Part shown: in pieces, positions 18,042 through 26,978 of the stretch
How the letters are laid out: each line of letters opens with the position of its first letter
How positions within the stretch are numbered: the first letter of the stretch is position 1
Source: Pseudomonas sp. MWU15-20650
GTDB lineage: Bacteria; Pseudomonadota; Gammaproteobacteria; Pseudomonadales; Pseudomonadaceae
NCBI RefSeq assembly: GCF_023242475.1
Contig: NZ_JALJFG010000013.1
Location: 1 to 64,000 of the forward strand
Length of the DNA stretch: 64,000 nt
Direction of reading: 5' to 3'
Program-made: the position numbers and the translations under genes
The notes under the pieces: generated by a model
What the model was told of the DNA's origin: nothing
The model's input: only the letters and a program-made list of their open reading frames with translations
Databases searched by the model: none

Positions 18042-18998
18042 GTGCGTTACCTGACAAAACTGGCGGCCGGGCTGGCCGCCGCAGTGCTATGCCTGACGGC
18101 GAGTGCGCAAACCCTGGTGGTGGGCGACCAAAGCTACAACGCCCAAGCCGTGATGGAAGCCGCAGGCGTGCTGGACGATCTGCCTTACACCCTGGAGTGG
18201 AAGCAATTCACCGCCGGCTCACCGGTTGCCGAAGCGCTCAATTCCAACAGCCTGGATATCGGCTTGCTCGGGGATGCGCCTGTGTTGTTCCTGGGCGCCC
18301 TGGGCGCGCCGATCAAGGTGATTGCCGTCAGCCGGCAAAATCTCGACGGCGTGGCCATCCTGGTGAAACAGGATTCATCGATCCACAGCCTGGCGGATCT
18401 TGCGGGCAAGCGCGCAGCCATCTGGAAAGGCTCGTGGAGCCAGCAACTGCTGCTGACCGCGCTGGATAAAGCCGGCGTGCCACCGGACAGCCTGGAGTGG
18501 CGCTACCTCAGTGCCCTGGACGCCTCCCACGCGCTGGAAGGCGGCTCGGTTGACGTCATCGCCACCTGGGAACCCTACGTCACACAGCAGGAACGCCAGG
18601 GCGCGCGCGTACTCGCAACTGCGGATGGGTTGATCCCGGCCCAGAGTTTCGTGGCGGCCAACGCCAAGGCGGTGACTGCCAAGCGTGCGCAAATCAGTGA
18701 CTTTCTCCAGCGTCTGAAAAAAGCCCGTGACTGGACCGGCCAAAGCCCGGCCAACACCGATGCGTATGCCGATGCCTGGGCTAAACGCACGCGGGCAGAC
18801 GCCGACATCGCGCGCGCCTGGTTTGCCCGTGCGCGCGCCACCGTGGAGCCGATCACCGCCCAGTCGCCTGTGGAAGCGCAAAAGACCGTGGACTTTTTTG
18901 CCCGCCAGGGCCTGGTCAAGTCTTACCCGGCGGCCAGCCTGTTCGACCCTTCATTCGCGGCGTCCTTGCAGCCCGCCGTCGCGCAAACCCAGCCCTGA
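18042..18998 (+). CDS. SsuA/TauA-type ABC transporter periplasmic substrate-binding protein
   Basis: The precursor is about 318 residues with a signal peptide (KLAAGLAAAVLCLTASAQ, cut after AQ). It has the type II binding fold seen in sulfonate/nitrate-binding proteins: FTAGSPVAEALNSNSLDIGLLGDAPV, a hinge region, SLADLAGKRAAIWKGSWSQ, and GGSVDVIATWEPYV. GTG at 18042, preceded by GGAG, gives a normal signal peptide; the in-frame ATGs at 17970 and 18015 would put a polar stretch before it. Neither a permease nor an ATPase gene is nearby, so it must borrow transport components. The next gene, a flavin monooxygenase 23 nt downstream, suggests capture and oxidation of an organosulfur or similar compound. 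Confidence 0.85.
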   Translation: MRYLTKLAAGLAAAVLCLTASAQTLVVGDQSYNAQAVMEAAGVLDDLPYTLEWKQFTAGSPVAEALNSNSLDIGLLGDAPVLFLGALGAPIKVIAVSRQNLDGVAILVKQDSSIHSLADLAGKRAAIWKGSWSQQLLLTALDKAGVPPDSLEWRYLSALDASHALEGGSVDVIATWEPYVTQQERQGARVLATADGLIPAQSFVAANAKAVTAKRAQISDFLQRLKKARDWTGQSPANTDAYADAWAKRTRADADIARAWFARARATVEPITAQSPVEAQKTVDFFARQGLVKSYPAASLFDPSFAASLQPAVAQTQP

Positions 18999-19021
18999 AC
19001 GCTTGCAGGAACTCATTCGAA

Positions 19022-20335
19022 ATGACCCAAAGACAACTCAAACTGGGCGCCCTGACGATGGGGTGCGGTGGGCCGGGCCGCCACAATCTGTGGCTTGACC
19101 CGCAACTGCCGGCCGATGCCAGCGTCAACATCGACTGGTATATCGACATTGCGCGCCAGGCCGAGGCCGCCCTGTTCGACTTGATGTTTATCGTCGACAG
19201 CCAGTTCATCACGCCGGGCTCACCCTCCCACTACCTCAACCGCCTGGAACCGCTGACGCTGTTATCGGCGCTCGCCGTGAGCACGCGGCACCTGGGCCTG
19301 GTCGGTACGCTGACCACCTCTTACAACTCGCCCTATAACGTGGCGCGGCGCCTGGCCTCCCTGGACCTGATCAGCAACGGCCGCGCGGGCTGGAACGTGG
19401 TTACCAGCGGCGATGCCGGGACCGCCGGCAATTACAGCCGCGATGAACATTATGATTACGCCACGCGCTACGCCCGGGCGGCGGAACACGTCCAGGTGGT
19501 GCAGGGGTTGTGGAACTCTTACGAGGACGATGCGTTTGTGCGCGACCGGGCCACCGGTCGGTTTCTCGACCCGAGCAAGTTGCACAGTCTCCATCACAAG
19601 GGCGAGCACTTTGCGGTGGCCGGCCCGCTGAATATCCAACGCTCACCGCAAGGCCAGCCGGTGATATTCCAGGCCGGGGATTCGGAGCCAGGTCGCGACC
19701 TGGGTGCCGCCACGGCCGATGTGATCTTCACCCATGCCGCCAGCATCGAGCAGGGCCAGGCGTTTTACCGGGATATCAAGGGCAGGGCGGTGCAACGCGG
19801 TCGCGACCCGGAGCAACTGCTGATCATGCCCGGCGCCGAAGTTTATGTGGGCGACACCGATGAGCATGCCCGTGAAATCGAGCATCACTACCATCAGGCC
19901 GATCATAGTTTTGAGCTCGCGTTGAAAGAGTTCGGGCGTCATTTCGGTTGGCATGATTTCAGCCAGTACGACCTCGATGCGCCGTTCCCCCAGCAGAGCC
20001 TGGAGGCTGCGCGCAGCAGCTTTTTTACCGCCGCCAAACGTATCGCCGACCAGGCACGCGAGAAAGGCTTCACCCTGCGCCAGGCCGTCGAGTTCGGCCG
20101 GCAACTGCGCCCAGGCACTTTCGTTGGCACGGCGGATACGGTCGCGCAGAAAATGGCGGACTGGCTCCAAGCCCGGGCCGTGGATGGTTTCAACCTCTAC
20201 ATCGGGCACCCGGTGCAGTTCCAGCGGTTCACCCAGCAGGTCATCCCCTTGCTGCAAGAGCGTGGTGTCTACCGCAGCGCGTATGAAGGCACGACCCTGC
20301 GTGAAAGCCTGGGCTTGGCGATTCCACGGTTTTAG
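19022..20335 (+). CDS. LLM-class flavin monooxygenase, NtaA/SnaA/DszA family
   Basis: The 437-residue product has the family length and motifs: an N-terminal beta strand, GSPSHYLNRLEPLTLLSALA, the signature SNGRAGWNVVTS, FQAGDSEPGRDLGA, and a C-terminal PGTFVGTADTVAQKMADW. These two-component monooxygenases use reduced flavin from a partner reductase to oxidise substrates such as nitrilotriacetate, dibenzothiophene sulfone or alkyl sulfur compounds. No reductase gene is present locally. The ATG lies 23 nt after the binding-protein gene, so the two form an operon. The substrate is not determined. Confidence 0.88.
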   Translation: MTQRQLKLGALTMGCGGPGRHNLWLDPQLPADASVNIDWYIDIARQAEAALFDLMFIVDSQFITPGSPSHYLNRLEPLTLLSALAVSTRHLGLVGTLTTSYNSPYNVARRLASLDLISNGRAGWNVVTSGDAGTAGNYSRDEHYDYATRYARAAEHVQVVQGLWNSYEDDAFVRDRATGRFLDPSKLHSLHHKGEHFAVAGPLNIQRSPQGQPVIFQAGDSEPGRDLGAATADVIFTHAASIEQGQAFYRDIKGRAVQRGRDPEQLLIMPGAEVYVGDTDEHAREIEHHYHQADHSFELALKEFGRHFGWHDFSQYDLDAPFPQQSLEAARSSFFTAAKRIADQAREKGFTLRQAVEFGRQLRPGTFVGTADTVAQKMADWLQARAVDGFNLYIGHPVQFQRFTQQVIPLLQERGVYRSAYEGTTLRESLGLAIPRF

Positions 20336-20514
20336 CGGCCCACGCGCTGACGTACGCCGGCCACTCGGTTTGCGTTGCGTTAAGTGCCCCGTTTCGCATA
20401 ACTGCTGTGCAGGCCCGGGGATTAATCCGCCAGGGAGCAATGCCTATAGTTCACTCACCCGCGCAGCGCACTCAAGGGCGCTGCGCGATCCTGCCAACAA
20501 CCGAGGTGAGCCTG
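20336..20514 (+). promoter_or_regulatory. Leader of the cupin gene with a strong 10-bp hairpin
   Basis: CGCGCAGCGC (20460-20469) and GCGCTGCGCG (20478-20487) form a perfect 10-bp stem with an 8-nt loop, only 16 nt before the GAGGTGAG ribosome site of the cupin gene. No T-run follows. A TATAGT hexamer (20445-20450) just upstream would place the hairpin at the very 5' end of the mRNA. Confidence 0.5.
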
Positions 20515-21447
20515 ATGAACCGTGCATTCGAGCCCGCACTGAGCGATATCAACCAAGTGGACGCCGAGTACTTCGAGTACAGCAAAGCGGCCAACCCCAT
20601 CAGTGCGAATCTGATCCCCCGGATTCCCTACCACAGCTTTCCCGCCTCGCTGTACGACAGCGGCCCCTCGCGTATCGTCCCACTGGACCTCAGCGATGCC
20701 TTGGAGTGTGAAGGCCCGGCGACAGGGCCGGGGCTGTGCGCGAACTTCATGCGCTTGAACAACGGCGATACGCTGGCCGTGCAACCCAACGCGACTTCGC
20801 AGGTGTTCTACGTGATCGCCGGGGAGGGCCGCGTGATTCAGGGCGAATATGAGATCCAATGGTCCAAGGGCTGCTTTATCGCTCTGCCCGGGTTGCAGGC
20901 GGCGCACTTTAGCGCCACCCAGGATGCGCGCCTTTACTATGTGCACGATGAGCCGCTGCTGCGTTACCTCGGCGTGACACGCAATGCCGACCGCTTTGCC
21001 CCGACGCTGTACCCCGCCGCATTGGCGAACGCGAAGTTACGTGAGGCCGCCGATGATCCCCGTGCGCAGGACCGCAGTCGCATCAGTATCCTGCTGGGCA
21101 ATCGCAACTTTCCCCAGACGCGCACCGTGACCCATGTGCTATGGGCCATGTATGGGATTTTGCCGGCGGGATCGGTGCAGAAACCCCATCGGCATCAGTC
21201 GATTGCGCTGGATTTCATCATTGATTGCCCGGTGGGGTGTTATTCCCTGGTGGGGACCGAGCTGGATGCGGATGGGCACATCCGAAATGCGCAACGGGTG
21301 GACTGGTCGCCCGGCCTGGCATTCGTGACACCGCCTGGGTATTGGCATGCGCACTTCAACGAAGCGGATACCGAGGCGTTCCTGATCCCGATTCAGGACG
21401 CCGGGCTGCAAACTTACTTGCGCTCGTTGGATATTCGCTTCAGTTGA
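20515..21447 (+). CDS. Bicupin-type protein (gentisate-dioxygenase-like cupin)
   Basis: This 310-residue protein has two beta-barrel cupin segments. The N-terminal one is around QVFYVIAGEGRVIQGEYEIQW (about 95-115). The C-terminal one has PHRHQSIALDFIIDC (about 225-240) and GYWHAHFNEAD (about 280-290), with histidines and an acidic residue placed as metal ligands. A metal-dependent dioxygenase or isomerase is plausible. The ATG at 20515 follows GAGGTGAG, and an in-frame upstream ATG at 20407 lacks support. It follows the flavin monooxygenase on the same strand and may process the same compound. Exact function unknown. Confidence 0.75.
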   Translation: MNRAFEPALSDINQVDAEYFEYSKAANPISANLIPRIPYHSFPASLYDSGPSRIVPLDLSDALECEGPATGPGLCANFMRLNNGDTLAVQPNATSQVFYVIAGEGRVIQGEYEIQWSKGCFIALPGLQAAHFSATQDARLYYVHDEPLLRYLGVTRNADRFAPTLYPAALANAKLREAADDPRAQDRSRISILLGNRNFPQTRTVTHVLWAMYGILPAGSVQKPHRHQSIALDFIIDCPVGCYSLVGTELDADGHIRNAQRVDWSPGLAFVTPPGYWHAHFNEADTEAFLIPIQDAGLQTYLRSLDIRFS

Positions 21448-21448
21448 G

Positions 21449-22369
21449 TCATTTCCAAGCAGGTGCCTCGCCCAGTCGCTCGACGATAAAATCGATGAAA
21501 CACCTGACCTTGGACGACACAATGCGCTTGGGCGGGTAGACGAACCAAACAGCAAAGGCCCGCTCAACACCGTGCAGGTGCCATTGCGGCAACCACACCA
21601 GCAAGTCACCGGCCTCGATGCTTCGGGCCACCAGCCAGTCTGGCAACAGGGCAAAGCCCAAACCTTGGCGTGCGGCGATCAACTGTGCGTCCAGGTCATT
21701 GATGCGCATACAGCGGTCATGCACCCGTGCTGACACCTGGCTCCCGGACACAAAGGTGATTTCGCCAGGGGCGCTCGTCCCCAGCACCGCAGGCACGCCC
21801 GCGAGATCGGCGGGTGTTGATGGAGCACGGTACTGCTGGGCAAATGCCGGACTGACCACCACGTGATACTGCCCGTCGCAGAGTTTGCGCGCCTTCAACG
21901 TGGAATCGGCCAGTTCGCCAATCCGAATGGCCAGGTCGACGCCGGAATGAATCAGGTTGACCTGGGTGTTATCCAGCACCAGCTCAACGCTGATTTGCGG
22001 GTAACGCGCCAGAAAATCGTTCAAGGCCGGGAGGATATGGTGGCGCGCAAACGCCGGCGGCAAGTTGAGTTTCAGGACGCCCCGGGGATGCTGGTTCAAC
22101 GCAGACGTGGCCGCCTTGGCGTGTTCCAGCGCATCCAGGACACCACGGGCATGCACCAGAAACGTCTGGCCGCCTTCGGTCAAGTGTAACGTGCGTGTCG
22201 AACGGTTGAACAACGCGATGCCAAGGTCCTGCTCAAGGTCCTTTACGTAGCGTGAAACGGTGGACGCCTTGATGCCCAGGCGTTCGGCTGCGCGGGAGAA
22301 GTTGTTGCCGTTGGCGGCCTCGACGAAGGCGGTGAGGGCGGTGAAGTAATCCAAGTGCGGCCTGCACAA
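21449..22369 (-). CDS. LysR-family transcriptional regulator
   Basis: The protein is about 306 residues with an N-terminal helix-turn-helix (DYFTALTAFVEAANGNNFSRAAERLGIKASTVSRYVKDLEQ) and a periplasmic-binding-like effector domain (about 90-295). It most resembles the CrgA/AaeR-like group that begins MDYFTALTAF. The start is uncertain: TTG at 22369 and an in-frame TTG at 22354 are both possible, and no in-frame ATG or strong ribosome site is visible. It converges with the cupin gene, with only one base between stops. It could regulate the monooxygenase block, or it may be an independent gene at the edge of the lipopeptide locus. Confidence 0.85.
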   Translation of the reverse strand: MCRPHLDYFTALTAFVEAANGNNFSRAAERLGIKASTVSRYVKDLEQDLGIALFNRSTRTLHLTEGGQTFLVHARGVLDALEHAKAATSALNQHPRGVLKLNLPPAFARHHILPALNDFLARYPQISVELVLDNTQVNLIHSGVDLAIRIGELADSTLKARKLCDGQYHVVVSPAFAQQYRAPSTPADLAGVPAVLGTSAPGEITFVSGSQVSARVHDRCMRINDLDAQLIAARQGLGFALLPDWLVARSIEAGDLLVWLPQWHLHGVERAFAVWFVYPPKRIVSSKVRCFIDFIVERLGEAPAWK

Positions 22370-22442
22370 CGTGACTGATGACGAAGCTACTGTAGGCGTC
22401 GGGTTGCTGCATCTCCACCCATTTATGCTCAGTGCTGCGCGG

Positions 22443-22649
22443 TCAACGTCTTTTCGCGTTCGGCGGGGCGTCCACCAACCTCAGGTTGGCGGCGATATAC
22501 AGCCCCAGGATTGTGCGTTTTTTCTCTACATACTCACAGAACACCAGCGCAGTGTTGGGCAGTTGCGCGCTGTCGAGTGCCGGTTTTACCAGCATTTTCT
22601 TGCCCCCCGAGCGCAGGCGTACATATTGCCCAGGCTCGAAGGTGCTCAC
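22443..22649 (-). CDS. Small DUF2158/YodC-like protein
   Basis: The 68-residue product reads [19 protein letters not shown] near the start and later LVFCEYV. This resembles the DUF2158 (YodC) pattern of F-x-G-D-x-V-x-L-K-S-G-G-x-x-M followed by a cysteine/aromatic strand. Its GTG start at 22649 overlaps the TGA of the outer-membrane factor gene (GTGA), the same coupling used between the NRPS genes. It is therefore likely real, although short and without a known role. Basic residues cluster at both ends. Confidence 0.6.
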   Translation of the reverse strand: MSTFEPGQYVRLRSGGKKMLVKPALDSAQLPNTALVFCEYVEKKRTILGLYIAANLRLVDAPPNAKRR

Positions 22650-24085
22650 GGGCGCGTCTCGACCACGGCCAGGTCGGGCGGGTTCTCCCAGGCGCCGCCC
22701 AGCGCGGTGTACAGGTTGACGTCGCTCACCAGCTGCGCCAAGCGGTCCGTGATCAGCGCCTGTTGCGAGGCGAACAACGAGCGTTGTGCGTCGAGGAAGA
22801 CCAGGTTGCTGTCCATGCCGAGGCGATAGCGGCGTTGCGCAAGGTCGTAATACGTCTGGTCCGCCCGCACCAAATCACGCTGCGCGCGCAGTTGGTCGTT
22901 ATAGGTCTGGCGGGCCGCCAAGCCATCGGCCACTTCCTGGAACGCCGTCTGGATGGCTTTTTCATACTGGGCGACGCCGATGTCCTTTTGCAGCTTGGCG
23001 TAGTTGAGGCTTGCGCGCAGGCTACCGGCATTGAAGATCGGCAGGTTGATCTGCGGCTGGAACGTCCAACTGCCCGAGCCGCCCTTGAACAGGCTGGACA
23101 GTTGAGCGCTGGACGCACCGGCGTTGGCGGTCAGGCTGACACTGGGAAAAAATGCCGCGCGGGCGGCGCCGATATTGGCGTTGGCGGCTTTGAGCTTATA
23201 TTCGGCTTGCAGGATATCGGGTCGGCGTTGCAGCAGGTCAGACGGCAGGCCCGCAGGCACTTGGGCGATCAGGTCGCTGGCCAGCGGCCGGGCCGGCAAG
23301 GATTCGGGCAACGTGGTGCCGACCAGCAGTGTCAGGCTGTTGCGGTCCTGCGCGACTTGGCGTTCATAGCGGGCCAGGTTGGCACGGGCACTCTCGACGC
23401 TGGTCTGCGCCTGTGCGGCGTCCAGCGAGGACGCCACGCCCTCATCCAGGCTGCGCGTGGTCAGGCGCAGGCTTTCCTCGTAGGAGGCCAGGGTCTGGCG
23501 CGTCAATTCCAGTAGCTCCTGGTCGGCGCGCCAGGTCAGGTAGGCATTGGCGACGCTGGCCACCAGGCTCAGTTGCGCACTGCGCTGGGCTTGCTCAGTG
23601 GCCAGGTATTCCTGCATTGCCTGTTCGCTGAGGCTGCGCACGCGCCCGAAGAAATCCAGTTCGTACGAACTGATGCCCAGCGTTGCCGAGTAGGTAGAGG
23701 TGATCGCCGACTTGCCTGTCCGGGTGATGCTCGCCGGTACCCGCTGGCGGTTGCCGCTGCCATTTGCGGAAATAGCCGGGAACAGGTCGGCACGTTGGAT
23801 CTGGTATTGCGCGCGGTAAGCCTCGACGTTCAGGGCCGCCACACGCAGGTCGCGGTTCTGGGTCAGGGCAGTCTGAATCAGTTGCTGCAAGGCCGGGTCG
23901 TGAAACAACGTACGCCACGCCTGGCGGGCAGCGTCTTGACTGACCGCGCCTGTGCCAGCGGCATAGGCCGGGCCCTGTGGGTACTGGGTCGCCACTGGCG
24001 CCGCAGGCTGGTGGTAATCGGGGATGAGTGAGCATCCCCCCAACGCCACTGCAACCGTCACCAGGGAGAAAGCAAACTTGTTCAT
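22646..24085 (-). CDS. NodT-type outer-membrane efflux lipoprotein of the lipopeptide locus
   Basis: The 479-residue lipoprotein has its lipobox at VALGGC (Cys18). It has TolC-family coiled-coil repeats ([44 protein letters not shown]) and the C-terminal strand ending near [15 protein letters not shown]. NodT-like outer-membrane proteins sit next to the LuxR regulator in many Pseudomonas cyclic-lipopeptide clusters and are thought to work with MacAB-type exporters encoded beyond the NRPS genes. The ATG at 24085 follows a GAGG site. It lies 62 nt downstream of luxR on the same strand, after a hairpin, and overlaps the start of a small DUF2158-like gene. Confidence 0.9.
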   Translation of the reverse strand: MNKFAFSLVTVAVALGGCSLIPDYHQPAAPVATQYPQGPAYAAGTGAVSQDAARQAWRTLFHDPALQQLIQTALTQNRDLRVAALNVEAYRAQYQIQRADLFPAISANGSGNRQRVPASITRTGKSAITSTYSATLGISSYELDFFGRVRSLSEQAMQEYLATEQAQRSAQLSLVASVANAYLTWRADQELLELTRQTLASYEESLRLTTRSLDEGVASSLDAAQAQTSVESARANLARYERQVAQDRNSLTLLVGTTLPESLPARPLASDLIAQVPAGLPSDLLQRRPDILQAEYKLKAANANIGAARAAFFPSVSLTANAGASSAQLSSLFKGGSGSWTFQPQINLPIFNAGSLRASLNYAKLQKDIGVAQYEKAIQTAFQEVADGLAARQTYNDQLRAQRDLVRADQTYYDLAQRRYRLGMDSNLVFLDAQRSLFASQQALITDRLAQLVSDVNLYTALGGAWENPPDLAVVETRP

Positions 24086-24112
24086 TGGCCAGCCTCATTT
24101 GAAAGGGAGCAG

Positions 24113-24132
24113 GGGTTACAGCGCAGTAACCC
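24113..24132 (-). promoter_or_regulatory. Hairpin between luxR and the outer-membrane factor gene
   Basis: GGGTTAC (24113-24119) and GTAACCC (24126-24132) form a perfect 7-bp stem with a 6-nt loop in the 62-nt luxR-nodT spacer. There is no T-run. It could be an attenuator, an mRNA-processing site or an operator. Confidence 0.45.
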
Positions 24133-24147
24133 GTTTCTTGAGTGGTG

Positions 24148-24960
24148 CTAGGCGCCGACCATCCATTTGGTCAATCCATGTCGGCCGCTGACCCCAAGCT
24201 TTGCGGTTGCACGCTTGAGATAGGTTTCGATAGAGCTGTTTTTGAGCTGCAGTTTTTCCGCTATTTCCGGCACCGTTCCACCATTGAGCAAGCCCAGGCA
24301 AACTTCCTGTTCGCGGGTCGACAACGTGATGTCGCAGAGGGTCAGGCGCTTTTGAAACTCGCGTTGAATATGCGTCGGCTCCTGATCGGCAATCGGGGTC
24401 GCCATCCAACTGCCCATTTTGCGCAGCGTGCTCTGGCGACTGAACTGGGCATAGCTTTCAATCAGCGGCAGCAGGGCGTCGGAGAGATTCTTGAGCAGCG
24501 ACAATTGGCTCAGGGAATAGTCTTTTTGCGTGTGCGATCGATACAGGTTCACCACGCAGCGCCGGTTGCCGTCGCGTGACACCAGCGCACACTGGTGCGC
24601 GGCAATCCGCGAGACCTTGCCTGCCGCGCCTCTCGTGCGTGTTTTCTGCCGGATCAGCAGCGAGCCTTCCATGTCCAACATTTCCTTGAGCAGCGAGTCG
24701 TTGGCGGCGGGGCGGGGGGCGTCGGGCGCGGGGATGTCGGCAGGGTCGCCGGCGCTGCCCAGGGCCTTGATATCGACCACGTGAGTGTTTGACTTATCGA
24801 AGGTCCATTCGCTGAGCGTCAACGCCGTGACCGGCAAGAGCTTGTCGATGAGCTTGAGCATGTTGAGTGCGAAGTGATCCTGATCGGTGCTGGAAATCAA
24901 CTCACCGAGGATGAAGTAGAAGTGCGGGCTGTCCGCATTTCGAATGCCGCTCAGATCCAT
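24148..24960 (-). CDS. LuxR-family regulator of the lipopeptide locus
   Basis: The 270-residue protein ends in a LuxR/GerE helix-turn-helix (about 205-265: LSTREQEVCLGLLNGGTVPEIAEKL and SSIETYLKRATAKLGVSGRHG). The N-terminal 200 residues show no recognisable autoinducer-binding signature, which is usual for the regulators that flank Pseudomonas cyclic-lipopeptide clusters. ATG at 24960 follows AAGGA; an in-frame upstream codon at 25029 lacks support. It is divergent from the SyrD-like exporter and upstream of the NodT-like gene. It likely activates the NRPS and transport genes, possibly under GacS/GacA, though no GacA/RsmA site was identified. Confidence 0.88.
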   Translation of the reverse strand: MDLSGIRNADSPHFYFILGELISSTDQDHFALNMLKLIDKLLPVTALTLSEWTFDKSNTHVVDIKALGSAGDPADIPAPDAPRPAANDSLLKEMLDMEGSLLIRQKTRTRGAAGKVSRIAAHQCALVSRDGNRRCVVNLYRSHTQKDYSLSQLSLLKNLSDALLPLIESYAQFSRQSTLRKMGSWMATPIADQEPTHIQREFQKRLTLCDITLSTREQEVCLGLLNGGTVPEIAEKLQLKNSSIETYLKRATAKLGVSGRHGLTKWMVGA

Positions 24961-25280
24961 AGTGCAATCGTCCTTGATAGCCACGTTTTTATAAGTTGTG
25001 GGTGAGCGATCAACGCTGCCATCGTCCACTCCTGAAGGGTCTAGCTCGGGTCCGTATTAGGCCCATTCATTGTGTGCCGGTCTGTAATGGAAAGCGGGGA
25101 CATTCAGGCCACGCCCGCTTCACGACCGCGTATTTGCCTCGGTCAGTGTTTTGTACAGGCTTTCTGGGACAGCCGATTTGCGGGCAATCCGTACACTTGG
25201 CGGCTCCGGCACCCTGGCCGGTTGCAGCGGTTTGCCTGACGGGCAATGCCCGGTCTTGAGTGTATTTAAGGAGTTAATCC
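24961..25280. promoter_or_regulatory. Divergent control region: luxR / cyclic-peptide exporter
   Basis: This 320-nt spacer holds no gene. TGTAATGGAAAGCGGGGACA (25084-25103) has the TGT...ACA ends and CGGGGACA right arm that recall the syr-syp box bound by LuxR-type regulators of peptin clusters, but the left arm matches poorly. An AAGGAG ribosome site lies just before the exporter ATG. No strong terminator or repeat is seen. Confidence 0.4.
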
Positions 25281-26978
25281 ATGAACAAAGAGCATGAGAA
25301 GCCGCCCAAGCCGGGCTCGGTCTTGCGCCTGCTTTGGCAAAATCATCCCTGGCTAGCCTTCTTTTCACTGGTCACCGGCATCGTCAGCGGCGTGGCGGCG
25401 ATCGCGGTGGTCAACGTGATCAACCTGGCGATCTATGAGCAGGGATCGCGGCTGCACTTGCTGTATTGGTTCGTCGGTTTGAGTGTGGTGGCGCTGGCGT
25501 TTCGCAATGGGGCGACCTTGTTTCCCGCGTACGCCAACATGCAGTTGATGACACGCTTGCGCATCGCGCTGTGCCAGAAAATCCTCTCTTCGCCCCTCGA
25601 AGAAGTCGATCGGCGTGGCCCGCCCAACGTGCTGACGCTGTTGACTACCGACATTCCGCAGCTCAATGCAACGCTGCTGGTGATGCCGGTGATGCTGGTG
25701 GAGTCTACGGTGTTCATGCTCGGTCTGGCTTACCTGGCGTACCTGTCATGGACGGTGTTTGCCTTGACGCTGGCACTGCTGGCGGTTGGCGCAATGCTGT
25801 ACATCCTCCTGTTCCTTGGCGGTGTTAAGTTCACCAGCCGCGTGCGTGATGAATTCACTGCCTTCAACGAACACACGCACGGCCTGGTGTTCGGCCTCAA
25901 GGAGCTCAAGCTCAACGGCATTCGCCGGCGCTGGTTCGGCCGCTCCGCCATCAAGGAGTCATCCACGCGGGTGGCGCGGTTCAACTTCATCGAACACCTG
26001 TGGTACCTCGGTGCCGAAAACATGGGGTTGGTCACCCAGTCATTGCTGATCGGCAGCCTGGTGTTCGTGTTGCCATTGCTGATGGTCACCAGCAGTCAGG
26101 TGCTGACCGCCAGCGTCCTGACCGTCCTGTACATCCTCGGGCCGCTGGGCTTGTTGATCAGCACCATGCCGGTCATGGCCCAAGGGCGGGTGGCGATCAA
26201 CCGTCTTGCCGAGTTTGGCTTCTTTATCAACGAACACCATGCCGAACAGGGCGAGCCGGATAACACCAATGTGCTGCGCCTGGAGCACAAGAAGCCCTGG
26301 CACCAGATCGCGCTCAAAGGCGTGGTGATGAACTATCGCGGCGCAGATACCGAGAGCGGCTTTGCGCTGGGGCCGGTCGACCTGACCATCAACAGCGGCG
26401 AGTTGATCTACATCATCGGTGGCAACGGCAGTGGCAAAAGCACCCTGGTCAAGGCGTTGTGCGGGTTATATGTACCGCAGGCCGGGCAGATTTTGCTTGA
26501 TGGCGTCGCCGTCAACGATGAGACCCGCAGCGATTACCGCGACCTGTTTTCTGCCGTGTTCAGCGATTTCCATTTGTTCAACCGGCTGATTGGCCCGGAA
26601 GGCGAGGAGGTTAATCCGCAACTGGCTCAGAAGTACCTCGCCGCCTTGGGGTTGGCCGACAAAATCAAGATCGAAGGGCTGGGGTATTCCACCACCAAAG
26701 AGCTGTCCTACGGTCAACAGAAACGCCTGGCGCTGGTGTGTGCCTACATGGAAGACCGCCCGGTGTATGTCCTCGATGAATGGGCGGCGGACCAAGACCC
26801 ACCGTTCAAACGCTTCTTCTACGAAGAACTGCTGCCGGAACTTAAACGGCGTGGCAAGACCGTGCTGATCATTACTCATGATGATCAATACTTCCAGTTA
26901 GCCGATCGAATCGTCAAGTTGGTCGATGGCCATATTGTCTCCGATGTAAACCTGGTCGCCCAAGACCGTCGCGCCTGA
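25281..26978 (+). CDS. Cyclic-peptide export ABC transporter (SyrD/PvdE family)
   Basis: This 565-residue half-transporter fuses a six-helix membrane domain (about 15-310) to a nucleotide-binding domain (about 335-560). The Walker A GGNGSGKST is at 380-388, the signature LSYGQQKR at 475-482, Walker B VYVLDEWAADQDP at 495-507, and the H-loop His533 is in ITHDDQ. The LSYGQQKRLAL and DEWAADQDP forms are typical of SyrD and PvdE, which export syringomycin/syringopeptin and the pyoverdine precursor. The ATG follows AAGGAG. It precedes the NRPS genes on the same strand but is followed by a strong terminator, so it forms its own transcript. It probably moves the finished lipopeptide to the periplasm. 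Confidence 0.93.
   Translation: MNKEHEKPPKPGSVLRLLWQNHPWLAFFSLVTGIVSGVAAIAVVNVINLAIYEQGSRLHLLYWFVGLSVVALAFRNGATLFPAYANMQLMTRLRIALCQKILSSPLEEVDRRGPPNVLTLLTTDIPQLNATLLVMPVMLVESTVFMLGLAYLAYLSWTVFALTLALLAVGAMLYILLFLGGVKFTSRVRDEFTAFNEHTHGLVFGLKELKLNGIRRRWFGRSAIKESSTRVARFNFIEHLWYLGAENMGLVTQSLLIGSLVFVLPLLMVTSSQVLTASVLTVLYILGPLGLLISTMPVMAQGRVAINRLAEFGFFINEHHAEQGEPDNTNVLRLEHKKPWHQIALKGVVMNYRGADTESGFALGPVDLTINSGELIYIIGGNGSGKSTLVKALCGLYVPQAGQILLDGVAVNDETRSDYRDLFSAVFSDFHLFNRLIGPEGEEVNPQLAQKYLAALGLADKIKIEGLGYSTTKELSYGQQKRLALVCAYMEDRPVYVLDEWAADQDPPFKRFFYEELLPELKRRGKTVLIITHDDQYFQLADRIVKLVDGHIVSDVNLVAQDRRA

Noticed and set aside
25084..25103. TGTAATGGAAAGCGGGGACA as a definite syr-syp box
   Set aside because: Only the right arm and outer TGT/ACA agree with the dyad I remember; it is kept only as a weak candidate within the spacer entry.
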